DNA from: Cedecea colo
Lineage (GTDB): Bacteria > Pseudomonadota > Gammaproteobacteria > Enterobacterales > Enterobacteriaceae
DNA length: 64,000 nucleotides
NCBI RefSeq assembly: GCF_011808225.1
Contig: NZ_SOYS01000001.1
Coordinates: 62,001-126,000 of the forward strand
Direction: 5' to 3'
Shown here: positions 38,161-48,932 of the stretch, piece by piece
Numbering within the stretch: position 1 is the first letter of the stretch
How the letters are laid out: the number at the start of each line of letters is the position of its first letter
Translations under genes and position numbers: made by a program
Notes under the pieces: model-generated
What the model was told of the DNA's origin: nothing
What the model saw: the letters and a program-made list of their open reading frames with translations, nothing else
Database searches by the model: none

Positions 38161-38207
38161 AAAAACAGGCCGCTTGAGAAATTATTTGCTCCAGCGGCCT
38201 GTTTTTT
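38161..38207 (+). terminator. Terminator after lrhA
   Basis: A perfect 14-bp stem, AAAAACAGGCCGCT / AGCGGCCTGTTTTT, with an 18-nt loop and ending in a T-run. Strong rho-independent form; also readable on the other strand. Confidence 0.9.
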
Positions 38208-38753
38208 AATCACTTAAGCTTTTTCCGCCTTTTCGGACAGGAAAAATAATTCACAAACAACAGCTTAAGAAACAACGCTCCGCTTTGCTTTTTCCCCGCC
38301 ATCGCTGCCTATAACCGCAAAAATATGTTAAAAAACACCCGCTATTGTTGTTTCTTTTTGCAGTGAATTAACCAAACCGTGTCTCAGATCAAGAAAATAC
38401 TCCCAATGAGGGGGAGGAATAGTTGGGATTTCCTGCCAAAATAGACGGGCTGTTTAAAATTTTCCACACAACGGACACGATTCAACCTCATTAAAGTCAG
38501 GTTAATAATTCTGTATCATCGAGTTTTAACGCATTAAATGTTAATGAAATGGTGACAATGTAAACTAATGTGTGGATACTTTTGTTAAAGTTGACAAAAG
38601 GTTATAGAAAGGAGTAAAAAACCCCATCAATTTGCTGGTAAAATTTTAATTCCGGCAGTTATTGTAAGGTTAATTGTTCCTCCCCATGAATCGATGTGGT
38701 GTTCATCTGCCAACAAGAGTAGAGATTTTGGCGCCACTTTTGATGAGTAAGCA
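38208..38753 (+). promoter_or_regulatory. nuo promoter and leader region with an ArcA-like box
   Basis: 546 bp without a gene, AT-rich, as in the long nuo promoter region of E. coli. The clearest motif is ATTAAATGTTA at 38533-38543, identical to the last 11 bases of the ArcA consensus GTTAATTAAATGTTA. Further GTTAAT-containing repeats occur near 38503 and 38670. ArcA repression of nuo without oxygen is established for E. coli; here it is inferred. A TTTTGATGAGTAAGC segment precedes nuoA. Confidence 0.55.
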
Positions 38754-39200
38754 ATGAGTATGTCAACATCCACTGAAGTTATCGCTCATCACTGGGCGTT
38801 CGCTGTCTTTCTTATTGTTGCCACTGGCCTGTGCTGCGTCATGCTGCTCGGGGCATGGTTCCTTGGCGGGAGAGCCAGGGGCCGGCACAAGAATACCCCC
38901 TTCGAGTCAGGTATCGACTCCGTTGGTTCCGCGCGTTTACGCCTTTCCGCTAAGTTTTACCTGGTGGCCATGTTCTTCGTTATTTTCGACGTGGAAGCCC
39001 TGTATCTCTATGCCTGGTCTACTTCCATTCGGGAAAGTGGCTGGATTGGTTTCGTGGAAGCCGCAATTTTCATTTTAGTGCTACTGGCTGGTCTGGTGTA
39101 TCTGGCGCGTATTGGCGCGCTCGATTGGACTCCTGCGCGTTCGCGTCGTGAGAAAATCAACCCGGAAACCGACAGTAGAACTCAACGTCATACGCGCTAA
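38754..39200 (+). CDS. nuoA: NADH-quinone oxidoreductase subunit A
   Basis: 148-aa membrane subunit of respiratory complex I. Three transmembrane helices ([63 protein letters not shown]) and the conserved loop [19 protein letters not shown] that lies near the quinone site. Starts [14 protein letters not shown] as in E. coli. First of the 13 nuo genes; nuoB follows after 15 nt. Confidence 0.97.
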   Translation: MSMSTSTEVIAHHWAFAVFLIVATGLCCVMLLGAWFLGGRARGRHKNTPFESGIDSVGSARLRLSAKFYLVAMFFVIFDVEALYLYAWSTSIRESGWIGFVEAAIFILVLLAGLVYLARIGALDWTPARSRREKINPETDSRTQRHTR

Positions 39201-39215
39201 CAGCGAGGCAATAAG

Positions 39216-39893
39216 ATGGACTATACGCTCACCCGCATAGACCCCAACAACGGTGAGAATGACCGTTATCCCCTGCAAAAACAGGAAATCGTAACCGATC
39301 CTCTTGACCAAGAAATTAACCGTAGCGTGTACATGGGCAAGCTCGAACATGCGCTGCACGATATGGTTAACTGGGGGCGTAAAAACTCAATCTGGCCTTA
39401 CAACTTTGGCCTTTCTTGCTGCTACGTTGAGATGGTGACTTCGTTTACCGCCGTGCATGACGTGGCGCGTTTCGGCGCAGAAGTTCTGCGTGCTTCACCT
39501 CGTCAGGCCGACCTGATGGTAATAGCCGGCACCTGCTTTACCAAAATGGCGCCGGTTATTCAGCGTCTTTACGATCAGATGCTTGAGCCGAAATGGGTTA
39601 TCTCCATGGGCGCTTGCGCAAACTCTGGCGGCATGTACGACATCTACTCCGTTGTGCAGGGCGTGGATAAATTCCTGCCGGTTGATGTTTACATCCCGGG
39701 CTGCCCGCCGCGTCCTGAAGCCTATATGCAGGCGCTGATGCTGCTGCAAGAGTCGATTGGTAAAGAGCGTCGCCCGCTGTCGTGGGTGGTTGGCGATCAG
39801 GGCGTTTACCGCGCCAACATGCAATCAGAGCGCGAGCGTAAGCGTGGCGAACGAATTGCTGTGACCAACCTGCGGACACCAGACGAGATTTAA
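39216..39893 (+). CDS. nuoB: NADH-quinone oxidoreductase subunit B
   Basis: 225-aa peripheral-arm subunit that carries the terminal [4Fe-4S] cluster N2, which passes electrons to quinone. The four ligands are visible: the Cys pair 68-69 ([10 protein letters not shown]), the Cys in MGACANSGG (about 133) and the Cys in IPGCPPRPE (about 162). The C-terminal tail after [15 protein letters not shown] is a few residues longer than in E. coli (220 aa). An 85-nt gap follows before nuoC. Confidence 0.97.
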   Translation: MDYTLTRIDPNNGENDRYPLQKQEIVTDPLDQEINRSVYMGKLEHALHDMVNWGRKNSIWPYNFGLSCCYVEMVTSFTAVHDVARFGAEVLRASPRQADLMVIAGTCFTKMAPVIQRLYDQMLEPKWVISMGACANSGGMYDIYSVVQGVDKFLPVDVYIPGCPPRPEAYMQALMLLQESIGKERRPLSWVVGDQGVYRANMQSERERKRGERIAVTNLRTPDEI

Positions 39894-39978
39894 TTTGCGC
39901 CTGTAGTCAGAACTGGCTTCGCATATCAATAATATTAGCGCGAAGCACTGGCCGACAGTCACCACAGAACCATTTGCA

Positions 39979-41790
39979 ATGGTGAGAAATATGACCGATT
40001 TAACCGCGCAAGATGCCGCCCAGCAAAGCTGGCAAACCCGTGACCATTTAGATGATCCGGTGATAGGCGAACTGCGTAACCGTTTTGGGCCGGATGCCTT
40101 TACCGTTCAGCCTACCCGCACCGGGGTTCCGGTAGTCTGGGTCAAGCGTGAACAGCTACTGGAAGTGGGCGATTTCTTAAAAAGACTGGCCAAACCTTAT
40201 GTCATGCTGTTCGACCTGCATGGCATGGACGAGCGTCTTCGTACTCACCGCGACGGTTTACCGGCCGCGGATTTTTCCGTTTTCTACCACCTGATTTCCA
40301 TTGAACGCAATCGCGATATCATGCTCAAGGTGGCATTATCTGAAAACGATCTGAACGTGCCGACGTTCACCAAACTTTTCCCGAACGCCAACTGGTACGA
40401 GCGTGAAACCTGGGAAATGTTTGGCATCACCTTTAACGGCCACCCGCATCTGACGCGCATCATGATGCCGCCAACGTGGGAAGGTCACCCGCTGCGTAAA
40501 GACTACCCGGCGCGCGCCACCGAATTCGATCCGTTTGAGTTAACCAGACAGAAAGAAGATTTAGAGATGGAAGCGCTGACCTTCAAACCAGAAGACTGGG
40601 GTATGAAGCGCAGCAGCGAGCATGAAGATTTCATGTTCCTGAACCTCGGGCCAAACCACCCGTCCGCGCACGGTGCGTTCCGTATTATCCTGCAGCTTGA
40701 CGGCGAAGAAATTGTCGATTGCGTGCCGGATATCGGTTATCACCACCGTGGCGCAGAGAAAATGGGCGAGCGTCAGTCCTGGCATAGCTACATTCCGTAC
40801 ACCGACCGTATCGAGTACCTCGGCGGCTGCGTGAACGAAATGCCGTACGTGCTGGCGGTTGAAAAACTGGCGGGTATCAAGGTTCCTGAGCGCGTAGACG
40901 TTATCCGCGTCATGCTTTCTGAACTGTTCCGTATCAACAGCCACCTGCTGTACATCTCCACGTTCATTCAGGACGTCGGCGCGATGACCCCGGTATTCTT
41001 TGCGTTTACCGATCGCCAGAAAATCTACGATCTGGTGGAAGCTATTACCGGCTTCCGTATGCACCCGGCCTGGTTCCGTATCGGCGGCGTGGCGCACGAC
41101 CTGCCGAACGGCTGGGAACGTCTGCTGAAAGAATTCCTGGACTGGATGCCAAAACGTCTGGATTCCTATGTGAAAGCCGCCCTGCGTAACACCATCCTGA
41201 AAGGGCGTTCTCAGGGCGTTGCGGCTTACGGTAAGAAAGAGGCGCTGGAGTGGGGCACAACCGGCGCTGGCCTGCGCGCAACCGGTATCGACTTCGATAT
41301 CCGTAAAGCGCGTCCTTATTCTGGCTATGAAAACTTCGACTTCGAAATCCCGGTCGGCGGAGGCGTGAGCGACTGCTACACCCGCGTGATGCTGAAAGTA
41401 GAAGAGCTGCGCCAGAGCCTGCGTATTCTTGACCAGTGCCTGAAAAATATGCCAGCCGGCCCGTTCAAAGCGGATCATCCGCTGACCACGCCGCCGCCGA
41501 AAGAGCGCACGCTGCAGCATATCGAAACCCTGATTACTCACTTCCTGCAGGTTTCCTGGGGCCCGGTTATGCCGGCCAACGAATCCTTCCAGATGATTGA
41601 GGCAACCAAGGGGATTAACAGTTACTACCTGACCAGCGATGCCAGCACCATGAGCTACCGTACCCGCATTCGAACCCCGAGCTTTGCGCACCTGCAGCAA
41701 ATCCCGGCGGCTATCCGCGGCAGCCTGGTTTCTGACCTGATTGTCTATCTGGGTAGTATCGATTTTGTAATGTCTGATGTGGATCGCTAA
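39979..41790 (+). CDS. nuoC: NADH-quinone oxidoreductase fused subunit C/D
   Basis: 603-aa fusion of the 30-kDa (NuoC) and 49-kDa (NuoD) subunits, a trait of gammaproteobacteria. NuoC part: residues about 1-190, with the family signature [21 protein letters not shown]. NuoD part: from about residue 200, with [15 protein letters not shown] and the quinone-site region [19 protein letters not shown]. The ATG at 39979 corresponds to E. coli MVNNMTDL; a second ATG four codons later is also possible. Confidence 0.97.
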   Translation: MVRNMTDLTAQDAAQQSWQTRDHLDDPVIGELRNRFGPDAFTVQPTRTGVPVVWVKREQLLEVGDFLKRLAKPYVMLFDLHGMDERLRTHRDGLPAADFSVFYHLISIERNRDIMLKVALSENDLNVPTFTKLFPNANWYERETWEMFGITFNGHPHLTRIMMPPTWEGHPLRKDYPARATEFDPFELTRQKEDLEMEALTFKPEDWGMKRSSEHEDFMFLNLGPNHPSAHGAFRIILQLDGEEIVDCVPDIGYHHRGAEKMGERQSWHSYIPYTDRIEYLGGCVNEMPYVLAVEKLAGIKVPERVDVIRVMLSELFRINSHLLYISTFIQDVGAMTPVFFAFTDRQKIYDLVEAITGFRMHPAWFRIGGVAHDLPNGWERLLKEFLDWMPKRLDSYVKAALRNTILKGRSQGVAAYGKKEALEWGTTGAGLRATGIDFDIRKARPYSGYENFDFEIPVGGGVSDCYTRVMLKVEELRQSLRILDQCLKNMPAGPFKADHPLTTPPPKERTLQHIETLITHFLQVSWGPVMPANESFQMIEATKGINSYYLTSDASTMSYRTRIRTPSFAHLQQIPAAIRGSLVSDLIVYLGSIDFVMSDVDR

Positions 41791-41792
41791 CT

Positions 41793-42293
41793 ATGCACGA
41801 TAACCAACAACCCCAGGCTGAAGTTTTTGAGCTGAGTCAAGCTGAGCGTGAAGCGATTGAGCACGAAAAACACCATTACGAAGATGCTCGCGCCGCGTCC
41901 ATCGAAGCGCTGAAGATCGTTCAGAAACAGCGCGGCTGGGTGCCGGACGGCGCAATTTACGCCATCGCTGATGTGCTGGGCATTCCTGCCAGCGACGTAG
42001 AAGGCGTAGCCACCTTCTATAGTCAGATTTTCCGCCAGCCGGTAGGCCGCCACGTTATTCGCTACTGCGACAGCGTGGTTTGCCATATTACGGGCTACCA
42101 GGGTATTCAGTCCGCTATCGAAGCAAAACTGAACATCAAGCCGGGTCAAACCACGTTTGATGGCCGCTTTACCCTGCTGCCGACCTGCTGCCTGGGCAAC
42201 TGCGACAAGGGGCCGACCATGATGATTGATGAGGATACTCACAGCTATCTGACGCCGGAAGCGATCCCCGATCTGCTGGAGCAGTATAAATGA
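41793..42293 (+). CDS. nuoE: NADH-quinone oxidoreductase subunit E
   Basis: 166-aa subunit of the NADH dehydrogenase module holding the [2Fe-2S] cluster N1a. Ligand cysteines are in [11 protein letters not shown] and [10 protein letters not shown]. The preceding [19 protein letters not shown] segment is typical of the thioredoxin-like fold. Starts 2 nt after the nuoC stop and overlaps nuoF by 4 nt (ATGA). Confidence 0.97.
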   Translation: MHDNQQPQAEVFELSQAEREAIEHEKHHYEDARAASIEALKIVQKQRGWVPDGAIYAIADVLGIPASDVEGVATFYSQIFRQPVGRHVIRYCDSVVCHITGYQGIQSAIEAKLNIKPGQTTFDGRFTLLPTCCLGNCDKGPTMMIDEDTHSYLTPEAIPDLLEQYK

Positions 42294-43636
42294 AGACGAT
42301 TATCGTGACTCCCGAAACCCATCCGCTGACCTGGCGGCTGCGCGATGACAAACAGCCGGTCTGGCTGGATGAGTATCGCAGCAAAAACGGTTATGAAGGT
42401 GCGCGTAAAGCTCTGACCGGCATGGCGCCGGACGAGATCGTTAACGCGGTGAAAGACGCGGGCCTGAAAGGGCGCGGCGGCGCAGGTTTCTCCACGGGTC
42501 TGAAGTGGAGCCTGATGCCGAAAGACGAATCCATGAATATCCGTTACCTGCTGTGTAACGCCGATGAAATGGAGCCGGGCACCTATAAAGACCGCCTGCT
42601 GATGGAGCAACTGCCGCACCTGCTGGTGGAAGGTATGCTCATTTCTGCTTTCGCGCTGAAAGCTTACCGTGGCTACATCTTCCTGCGTGGTGAATACATC
42701 GAGGCGGCAGTACATCTGCGCCGTGCGATTGCGGAAGCCACCGAAGCGGGCCTGCTTGGCAAAAACATTCTCGGTTCAGGTTTTGATTTTGAGCTGATCG
42801 TGCACACCGGCGCCGGGCGTTATATCTGCGGTGAAGAAACCGCGCTGATTAACTCCCTGGAAGGCCGTCGTGCGAACCCACGGTCAAAACCTCCTTTCCC
42901 TGCATCAAGCGGCGTCTGGGGCAAACCAACCTGCGTTAACAACGTCGAAACTTTGTGTAACGTTCCGGCGATTCTGGCCAATGGCGTGGAGTGGTATCAG
43001 GGTATCGGCGGCGGCATGAGTAAAGATGCCGGCACCAAGCTGATGGGCTTCTCCGGGCGCGTGAAAAATCCCGGCGTCTGGGAATTACCTTTCGGCACTA
43101 CCGCGCGCGAGATCCTCGAAGATTACGCCGGCGGTATGCGCGACGGTCTGAAATTCAAAGCCTGGCAGCCGGGCGGGGCAGGGACAGACTTCCTGACCGA
43201 ATCCCACCTCGATTTACCGATGGAATTTGAAAGCATCGGCAAAGCGGGCAGCCGTCTGGGTACTGCGCTTGCGATGGCCGTCGACCATGAAATCGGCATG
43301 GTGCCGCTGGTCCGTAACCTGGAAGAGTTCTTTGCCCGTGAGTCCTGCGGCTGGTGCACACCTTGCCGTGACGGCCTGCCGTGGAGCGTAAAAATTCTAC
43401 GCGCCCTGGAGCGTGGCGAAGGCCAGCCTGGAGATATCGAGACGCTTGAGCAGCTGTGTCGTTTCCTGGGACCGGGTAAAACCTTCTGTGCGCATGCGCC
43501 AGGCGCGGTTGAGCCATTGCAGAGTGCGATTAAATATTTCCGCGACGAATTCGAAGCAGGCATTGCCAAACAGGACTTCGGTAACACGCGTGCCATTAAT
43601 GGCATTCAGCCGAACCTGTTAAAAACGCGCTGGTGA
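42290..43636 (+). CDS. nuoF: NADH-quinone oxidoreductase subunit F
   Basis: 448-aa subunit binding NADH and FMN and carrying [4Fe-4S] cluster N3. Visible motifs are the FMN/NADH glycine-rich [29 protein letters not shown], the [14 protein letters not shown] segment, and the cluster motif [12 protein letters not shown] followed by a later Cys in PGKTFCAHA. The glutamate of GEETALI is the residue position linked to NAD(P)H specificity. Followed by an unusual 174-nt gap holding a palindromic repeat. Confidence 0.97.
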   Translation: MKTIIVTPETHPLTWRLRDDKQPVWLDEYRSKNGYEGARKALTGMAPDEIVNAVKDAGLKGRGGAGFSTGLKWSLMPKDESMNIRYLLCNADEMEPGTYKDRLLMEQLPHLLVEGMLISAFALKAYRGYIFLRGEYIEAAVHLRRAIAEATEAGLLGKNILGSGFDFELIVHTGAGRYICGEETALINSLEGRRANPRSKPPFPASSGVWGKPTCVNNVETLCNVPAILANGVEWYQGIGGGMSKDAGTKLMGFSGRVKNPGVWELPFGTTAREILEDYAGGMRDGLKFKAWQPGGAGTDFLTESHLDLPMEFESIGKAGSRLGTALAMAVDHEIGMVPLVRNLEEFFARESCGWCTPCRDGLPWSVKILRALERGEGQPGDIETLEQLCRFLGPGKTFCAHAPGAVEPLQSAIKYFRDEFEAGIAKQDFGNTRAINGIQPNLLKTRW

Positions 43637-43641
43637 TATAA

Positions 43642-43744
43642 CCCCTCATCCCGGCTCCCTTAACAGAGGGAGAAATCCGGGCGGTGTCCTCTCCCAGGGC
43701 ACCAGCCCATTCCTTCTTCCTCAGGGAGAGGGTTAGGGCGAGGG
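43642..43744. repeat. Palindromic intergenic repeat inserted between nuoF and nuoG
   Basis: About 103 bp with imperfect terminal inverted repeats (CCCTCATCCC... and ...GGGCGAGGG) and two internal stems: CCCGG-CTCCCT / AGGGAG-CCGGG, and CCTCTCCC / GGGAGAGG. It resembles the CCCTC...GGGAGAGGG-type palindromic repeats dispersed in many enterobacterial genomes. It lies within the transcribed operon and does not disrupt a reading frame. Confidence 0.7.
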
Positions 43745-43810
43745 CGGTATTGCACAAGAATTTTTGATTAACGCCTGAATTTATTCAGGCCAACTGGAAG
43801 CATGCTGACT

Positions 43811-46534
43811 ATGGCTACGATTCATGTAGACGGCAAAGAATATGAGGTTAACGGGGCGGACAACCTGCTTGAAGCTTGTCTCTCCTTAGGCCTTGATATT
43901 CCTTATTTTTGCTGGCACCCGGCGCTGGGCAGCGTCGGTGCTTGCCGCCAGTGTGCGGTGAAGCAATATCAAAACGCAGAAGATACCCGTGGCCGCCTGG
44001 TGATGTCTTGTATGACACCAGCATCCGACGGCACCTTTATCTCCATTGACGATGGCGAAGCAAAGCAGTTCCGCGAAAGCGTTGTGGAATGGTTGATGAC
44101 CAACCACCCGCACGACTGTCCGGTCTGTGAAGAAGGCGGCAACTGCCACCTGCAGGATATGACGGTGATGACCGGCCATAGCTTCCGCCGCTATCGTTTC
44201 ACCAAGCGTACTCACCGCAATCAGGATCTCGGCCCGTTCGTTTCTCACGAAATGAACCGCTGCATCGCCTGCTACCGCTGCGTGCGTTACTACAAAGATT
44301 ATGCAGACGGCAAAGACCTGGGCGTGTATGGCGCTCACGACAACGTCTACTTTGGTCGTCCGGAAGACGGCACGCTGGAAAGCGAGTTCTCCGGCAACCT
44401 GGTAGAAATTTGCCCGACCGGCGTGTTCACCGATAAAACCCACTCCGAGCGTTACAACCGTAAGTGGGATATGCAGTTTGCGCCAAGCATCTGCCAGCAG
44501 TGCTCTCTGGGCTGTAACACCAGCCCTGGCGAACGCTACGGTGAACTGCGTCGTATCGAAAACCGCTATAACGGCACGGTTAACCATTACTTCCTGTGTG
44601 ACCGCGGCCGTTTCGGCTACGGCTATGTGAACCTGAAAGACCGTCCTCGTCAGCCGATTCAGCGCCGTGGCGACGATCTGATCGTTCTGAACGCCGAACA
44701 GGCGATGCAGGGCGCGGCGGATATTCTGCGCCAGTCGAAGAAGGTGATCGGTATCGGCTCTCCACGCGCCAGCGTAGAAAGCAACTTTGCGCTGCGTGAA
44801 CTGGTCGGTGCGGATAACTTCTATACCGGCATCGCTGCTGGTGAGCAGGCGCGTCTGCAACTGATGCTTAAAGTGCTGCGTGAAAGCGGTATCCATACGC
44901 CCGCGCTGCGTGAAATCGAATCTTACGATGCGGTGCTGATTCTGGGCGAAGACGTTACCCAGACCGGCGCTCGTGCCGCGCTGGCGATTCGCCAGGCGGT
45001 GAAGGGCAAAGCGCGTGAAATGGCAGCGGCACAAAAAGTGGCCGACTGGCAGATTGCGGCAATCCTCAACATTGGTCAGCATGCGAAACATCCGCTGTTT
45101 GTCACCAACGTGGACAGCACGCGTCTGGACGACATTGCGGCATGGACCTATTGTGCGCCGGTAGAAGATCAGGCGCGCCTGGGCTTTGCCATTGCCAATG
45201 CGCTTGACAGCAACTCCCCGGCCGTAGAACTGGGAAGCGACCTGAAAAACAAGGTCGACGTGATCGTTCAGGCGCTGGCGGGTGCTAAAAAACCGCTTAT
45301 CGTTTCCGGGACTAACGCCGGTAGCGAAGCGGTGATTCAGGCGGCGGCAAACGTCGCAAAAGCGCTGAAAGGCCGCGGGGCCGATGTCGGTATTACCATG
45401 GTTGCTCGCGCCGTGAACAGCGTTGGTCTGGGTATGATCGGCGGCGGGTCGCTTGACGACGCGCTCAGCGAACTGGAAAGCGGCGCTGCCGATGCGGTTG
45501 TGGTGCTGGAAAACGATCTGCATCGCCATGCAAGCGCCGCCCGCGTTGACGCAGCGCTCGCCAAAGCGCCGCTGGTGTTGGTTATCGACCATCAGCGTAC
45601 TGCGATCATGGACAAAGCCCATCTGGTGCTGTCCACCGCGAGCTTTGCCGAGAGCGATGGTACGGTCATCAACAACGAAGGCCGCGCACAGCGCTTCTTC
45701 CAGGTTTATGATCCGGCGTACTACGACCATAACGTTGCGATGCTTGAAAGCTGGCGCTGGCTGCACGCCCTGCACAGCACCGTTCAGAGCCGTGAAGTGG
45801 ACTGGACGCAGCTCGATCACGTTATCGATGCCTGTGTTCAGCGGCTTCCGCAGCTGGCCGGTATCAAAGAAGCTGCGCCTGACGCAAGCTTCCGCATTCG
45901 CGGTCAGAAACTGTCGCGTTCTCCAATCCGTTCAAGCGGACGTACGGCGATGCGCGCCAATATCAGCGTGCACGAACCGCGTCAGCCGCAGGATAAAGAC
46001 ACGATGTTCTCCTTCTCGATGGAAGGGAACAACCAGCCGTCCGCGCCGCGCTCGCAGATTCCATTCGCATGGGCACCGGGCTGGAACTCACCGCAGGCAT
46101 GGAACAAATTCCAGGCCGAAGTGGGCGGCAAGCTGCGCCACGGCGATCCGGGCGTGCGTCTGATTGAAGCAACTGATACGGGCATTGATTTCTTCATGAC
46201 CGTGCCGGAAACCTTCCAGGCAGAAGAGGGCAAATGGCGGATTGCGCCGTACTACCATCTGTTTGGTAGCGACGAGATGTCCCAACGTTCGCCGGTCTTC
46301 CAGAGCCGTATGGCCGCGCCGCACATCACGCTGAACCCGGCGGATGCCGCTAAGCTTGGCGTTAATGCGGGTAGCCTGATTTCCTTCAGCTACGAAGGCC
46401 AGACGCTGAGTCTGCCGCTGCAACTTTCCGCAGGGCTGGTAGCAGGGCAGGTTGGTCTGCCGGTGGGCATGCCTGGCATTGCCCCGGTGCTGGTGGGTGC
46501 TCGTCTTGAAAATCTGCAGGAGGCGGCGTTATGA
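43811..46534 (+). CDS. nuoG: NADH-quinone oxidoreductase subunit G
   Basis: 907-aa large subunit with the chain of clusters N1b, N4, N5 and the extra N7. N1b: [16 protein letters not shown]5: [15 protein letters not shown]4: [11 protein letters not shown] with a later CPTG; N7: [11 protein letters not shown] with Cys in YFLCDRGR. The rest is a molybdopterin-oxidoreductase-like fold without cofactor. The ATG at 43811 is favoured because GGAAG lies 10 nt upstream and homology starts [11 protein letters not shown]; an ATG at 43802 abuts that site. The C-terminus overlaps nuoH (ATGA). Confidence 0.97.
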   Translation: MATIHVDGKEYEVNGADNLLEACLSLGLDIPYFCWHPALGSVGACRQCAVKQYQNAEDTRGRLVMSCMTPASDGTFISIDDGEAKQFRESVVEWLMTNHPHDCPVCEEGGNCHLQDMTVMTGHSFRRYRFTKRTHRNQDLGPFVSHEMNRCIACYRCVRYYKDYADGKDLGVYGAHDNVYFGRPEDGTLESEFSGNLVEICPTGVFTDKTHSERYNRKWDMQFAPSICQQCSLGCNTSPGERYGELRRIENRYNGTVNHYFLCDRGRFGYGYVNLKDRPRQPIQRRGDDLIVLNAEQAMQGAADILRQSKKVIGIGSPRASVESNFALRELVGADNFYTGIAAGEQARLQLMLKVLRESGIHTPALREIESYDAVLILGEDVTQTGARAALAIRQAVKGKAREMAAAQKVADWQIAAILNIGQHAKHPLFVTNVDSTRLDDIAAWTYCAPVEDQARLGFAIANALDSNSPAVELGSDLKNKVDVIVQALAGAKKPLIVSGTNAGSEAVIQAAANVAKALKGRGADVGITMVARAVNSVGLGMIGGGSLDDALSELESGAADAVVVLENDLHRHASAARVDAALAKAPLVLVIDHQRTAIMDKAHLVLSTASFAESDGTVINNEGRAQRFFQVYDPAYYDHNVAMLESWRWLHALHSTVQSREVDWTQLDHVIDACVQRLPQLAGIKEAAPDASFRIRGQKLSRSPIRSSGRTAMRANISVHEPRQPQDKDTMFSFSMEGNNQPSAPRSQIPFAWAPGWNSPQAWNKFQAEVGGKLRHGDPGVRLIEATDTGIDFFMTVPETFQAEEGKWRIAPYYHLFGSDEMSQRSPVFQSRMAAPHITLNPADAAKLGVNAGSLISFSYEGQTLSLPLQLSAGLVAGQVGLPVGMPGIAPVLVGARLENLQEAAL

Positions 46535-47508
46535 GTTGGTTGACACCGGATGTTATCGACATTCTGCTGAGCATCCTTAAAGCAGTTGTGATCCTGCTAG
46601 TGGTCGTTGCCTGCGGCGCGTTCATGAGTTTCGGCGAACGTCGCCTGCTTGGTCTGTTCCAGAACCGTTATGGGCCGAACCGCGTAGGCTGGGGCGGCTC
46701 GCTCCAGCTGGTGGCGGACATGATCAAGATGTTCTTTAAAGAGGACTGGATTCCGCGTTTCTCCGATCGCGTTATCTTTACGCTTGCGCCAATGATTGCC
46801 TTTACCTCGTTGCTGCTGGCCTTTGCCATTGTGCCGGTCAGCCCGAACTGGGTGGTGGCAGACCTGAACATCGGCATTCTGTTCTTCCTGATGCTGGCAG
46901 GTCTGGCAGTTTATGCCGTTCTGTTCGCGGGCTGGTCAAGCAACAACAAATACTCACTCCTGGGTGCGATGCGTGCTTCTGCGCAGACGCTCAGCTACGA
47001 AGTGTTCCTTGGTCTTTCCCTGATGGGCGTGGTGGCACAGGCGGGGTCGTTCAATATGGGCGATATCGTTAACAACCAGGCGCACCTGTGGAACGTCATC
47101 CCGCAGTTCTTCGGCTTTATTACCTTTGCGATTGCGGGCGTTGCGGTTTGTCACCGTCACCCGTTTGACCAGCCGGAAGCCGAGCAGGAGCTGGCCGATG
47201 GTTATCACATCGAATATTCCGGCATGAAGTTCGGTCTGTTCTTCGTGGGTGAATACATCGGCATCGTCACCGTCTCTGCCCTGATTGTGACGCTGTTCTT
47301 TGGTGGCTGGAATGGCCCGTGGTTACCGCCGTTCATCTGGTTCGCGTTAAAAACCGCGTTCTTCATGATGATGTTCATTTTGATTCGCGCAGCGCTGCCT
47401 CGTCCACGTTATGACCAGGTGATGTCGTTCGGCTGGAAAATTTGCCTGCCGCTGACGCTTGTCAACTTGCTGGTGACCGCCGCGGTCATTCTCTATCAGG
47501 CACCATAA
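46531..47508 (+). CDS. nuoH: NADH-quinone oxidoreductase subunit H
   Basis: 325-aa membrane subunit forming most of the quinone chamber. Eight membrane helices; signatures are [19 protein letters not shown], the charged loop [23 protein letters not shown] and [12 protein letters not shown]. Starts inside the end of nuoG and is 14 nt from nuoI. Confidence 0.97.
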   Translation: MSWLTPDVIDILLSILKAVVILLVVVACGAFMSFGERRLLGLFQNRYGPNRVGWGGSLQLVADMIKMFFKEDWIPRFSDRVIFTLAPMIAFTSLLLAFAIVPVSPNWVVADLNIGILFFLMLAGLAVYAVLFAGWSSNNKYSLLGAMRASAQTLSYEVFLGLSLMGVVAQAGSFNMGDIVNNQAHLWNVIPQFFGFITFAIAGVAVCHRHPFDQPEAEQELADGYHIEYSGMKFGLFFVGEYIGIVTVSALIVTLFFGGWNGPWLPPFIWFALKTAFFMMMFILIRAALPRPRYDQVMSFGWKICLPLTLVNLLVTAAVILYQAP

Positions 47509-47522
47509 GGGGTGAAAAAACC

Positions 47523-48065
47523 ATGACATTGAAAGAGTTAGTGGTTGGTTTCGGCACCCAGGTACGCAGTATCTGGATGATCGGTCTGCACGCTTTCGCC
47601 AAACGCGAAACGCAGATGTATCCGGAAGAACCAGTGTATCTGCCGCCACGCTATCGCGGTCGTATCGTGCTGACGCGCGATCCGGACGGCGAAGAGCGTT
47701 GCGTTGCCTGTAACCTGTGTGCGGTTGCCTGTCCCGTTGCCTGTATCTCTTTGCAAAAGGCAGAGACAAAAGACGGCCGCTGGTATCCGGAATTCTTCCG
47801 CATCAACTTCTCACGCTGCATTTTCTGCGGCCTGTGCGAAGAAGCCTGTCCGACTACCGCAATTCAGCTGACCCCGGACTTCGAGCTGGGCGAGTTTAAG
47901 CGTCAGGATCTGGTATATGAAAAAGAGGACCTGCTGATCTCCGGTCCGGGTAAATACCCGGAATATAACTTCTACCGGATGGCAGGTATGGCAATCGACG
48001 GCAAAGATAAGGGCGAAGCGGAAAACGAAGCCAAGCCTATCGACGTCAAAGGCCTGTTACCTTAA
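47523..48065 (+). CDS. nuoI: NADH-quinone oxidoreductase subunit I
   Basis: 180-aa ferredoxin-like subunit with [4Fe-4S] clusters N6a and N6b. Two cysteine motifs are visible: [16 protein letters not shown] and [16 protein letters not shown]. The N-terminal helix ([20 protein letters not shown]) lies on the membrane surface. The frame is open upstream into nuoH, but the ATG at 47523 after GGGGTG gives the family length. Confidence 0.97.
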   Translation: MTLKELVVGFGTQVRSIWMIGLHAFAKRETQMYPEEPVYLPPRYRGRIVLTRDPDGEERCVACNLCAVACPVACISLQKAETKDGRWYPEFFRINFSRCIFCGLCEEACPTTAIQLTPDFELGEFKRQDLVYEKEDLLISGPGKYPEYNFYRMAGMAIDGKDKGEAENEAKPIDVKGLLP

Positions 48066-48075
48066 GGAGCCAGGA

Positions 48076-48633
48076 ATGGAATTTGCTTTTTATATATGCG
48101 CCCTTGTGGCGGTCCTGACCACCCTTAGGGTGGTAACCCACAGCAACCCGGTGCATGCCCTGTTGTACCTGATCATCTCTTTGCTGGCTATCGCCGGGGT
48201 GTTCTTCTCCCTGGGCGCTTATTTTGCCGGTGCGCTGGAGATAATCGTCTACGCCGGGGCTATCATGGTGCTGTTCGTCTTCGTCGTGATGATGCTTAAC
48301 CTCGGCAATTCGGTGGTGCAGCAGGAGCGCGAATGGCTTAAGCCACAGCTGTGGATTGGCCCGGGCCTGCTTTCTGCGATTCTGCTTGTCGTGCTGGTTT
48401 ACGCGATCCTCTCTCTTAACGATCAGGGGATCGACGGCACGGCAATTGACGCGAAACAGGTTGGTATCGCGCTGTTTGGTCCATACGTCCTGGCCGTTGA
48501 GCTGGCATCTATGCTGCTGCTGGCCGGTCTGGTTGTTGCCTTCCATCTGGGGCGTGAAGACCGCGCCGGTGAAGTGCTGAGCAACCGCCAGGCAGATATG
48601 GCTACAAAAAGAAAAACGGAGGAGCACGTATGA
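48076..48633 (+). CDS. nuoJ: NADH-quinone oxidoreductase subunit J
   Basis: 185-aa membrane subunit with five helices, including the conserved third helix [25 protein letters not shown], which takes part in coupling. The C-terminal tail is short and charged ([21 protein letters not shown]). AAGGAG before the ATG; overlaps nuoK by 4 nt. Confidence 0.96.
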   Translation: MEFAFYICALVAVLTTLRVVTHSNPVHALLYLIISLLAIAGVFFSLGAYFAGALEIIVYAGAIMVLFVFVVMMLNLGNSVVQQEREWLKPQLWIGPGLLSAILLVVLVYAILSLNDQGIDGTAIDAKQVGIALFGPYVLAVELASMLLLAGLVVAFHLGREDRAGEVLSNRQADMATKRKTEEHV

Positions 48634-48932
48634 TCCCGCTGCAACATGGACTCATTCTCGCCGCCATTTTGTTCGTGCTGGGGCTGACGGGGCTGGTCAT
48701 CCGTCGCAACCTGCTTTTCATGCTGATCAGTCTGGAAATCATGATTAACGCCGCGGCACTCGCTTTTGTGGTCGCCGGAAGTTATTGGGGCCAGGCCGAC
48801 GGTCAGGTGATGTATATCCTGGCGATTAGCCTTGCGGCAGCCGAAGCCAGTATTGGCCTGGCGCTGTTACTGCAGCTCCATCGTCGTCGCCAGAATCTGA
48901 ATATCGATTCAGTAAGTGAGATGCGTGGATGA
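48630..48932 (+). CDS. nuoK: NADH-quinone oxidoreductase subunit K
   Basis: 100-aa subunit of three transmembrane helices, homologous to MnhC/MrpC. The two buried glutamates needed for proton translocation lie in [13 protein letters not shown] and [14 protein letters not shown]. Overlaps nuoJ and nuoL by ATGA-type junctions. Confidence 0.97.
   Translation: MIPLQHGLILAAILFVLGLTGLVIRRNLLFMLISLEIMINAAALAFVVAGSYWGQADGQVMYILAISLAAAEASIGLALLLQLHRRRQNLNIDSVSEMRG

Noticed and set aside
40561-41700. 379-codon minus-strand frame inside nuoC
   Set aside because: Antisense shadow of the NuoD part of nuoC; no domain evidence.
43886-45820. 644-codon open frame on the minus strand inside nuoG
   Set aside because: It lies wholly opposite a certain nuoG gene, has no recognisable domains, and is a codon-bias shadow of a GC-rich gene.
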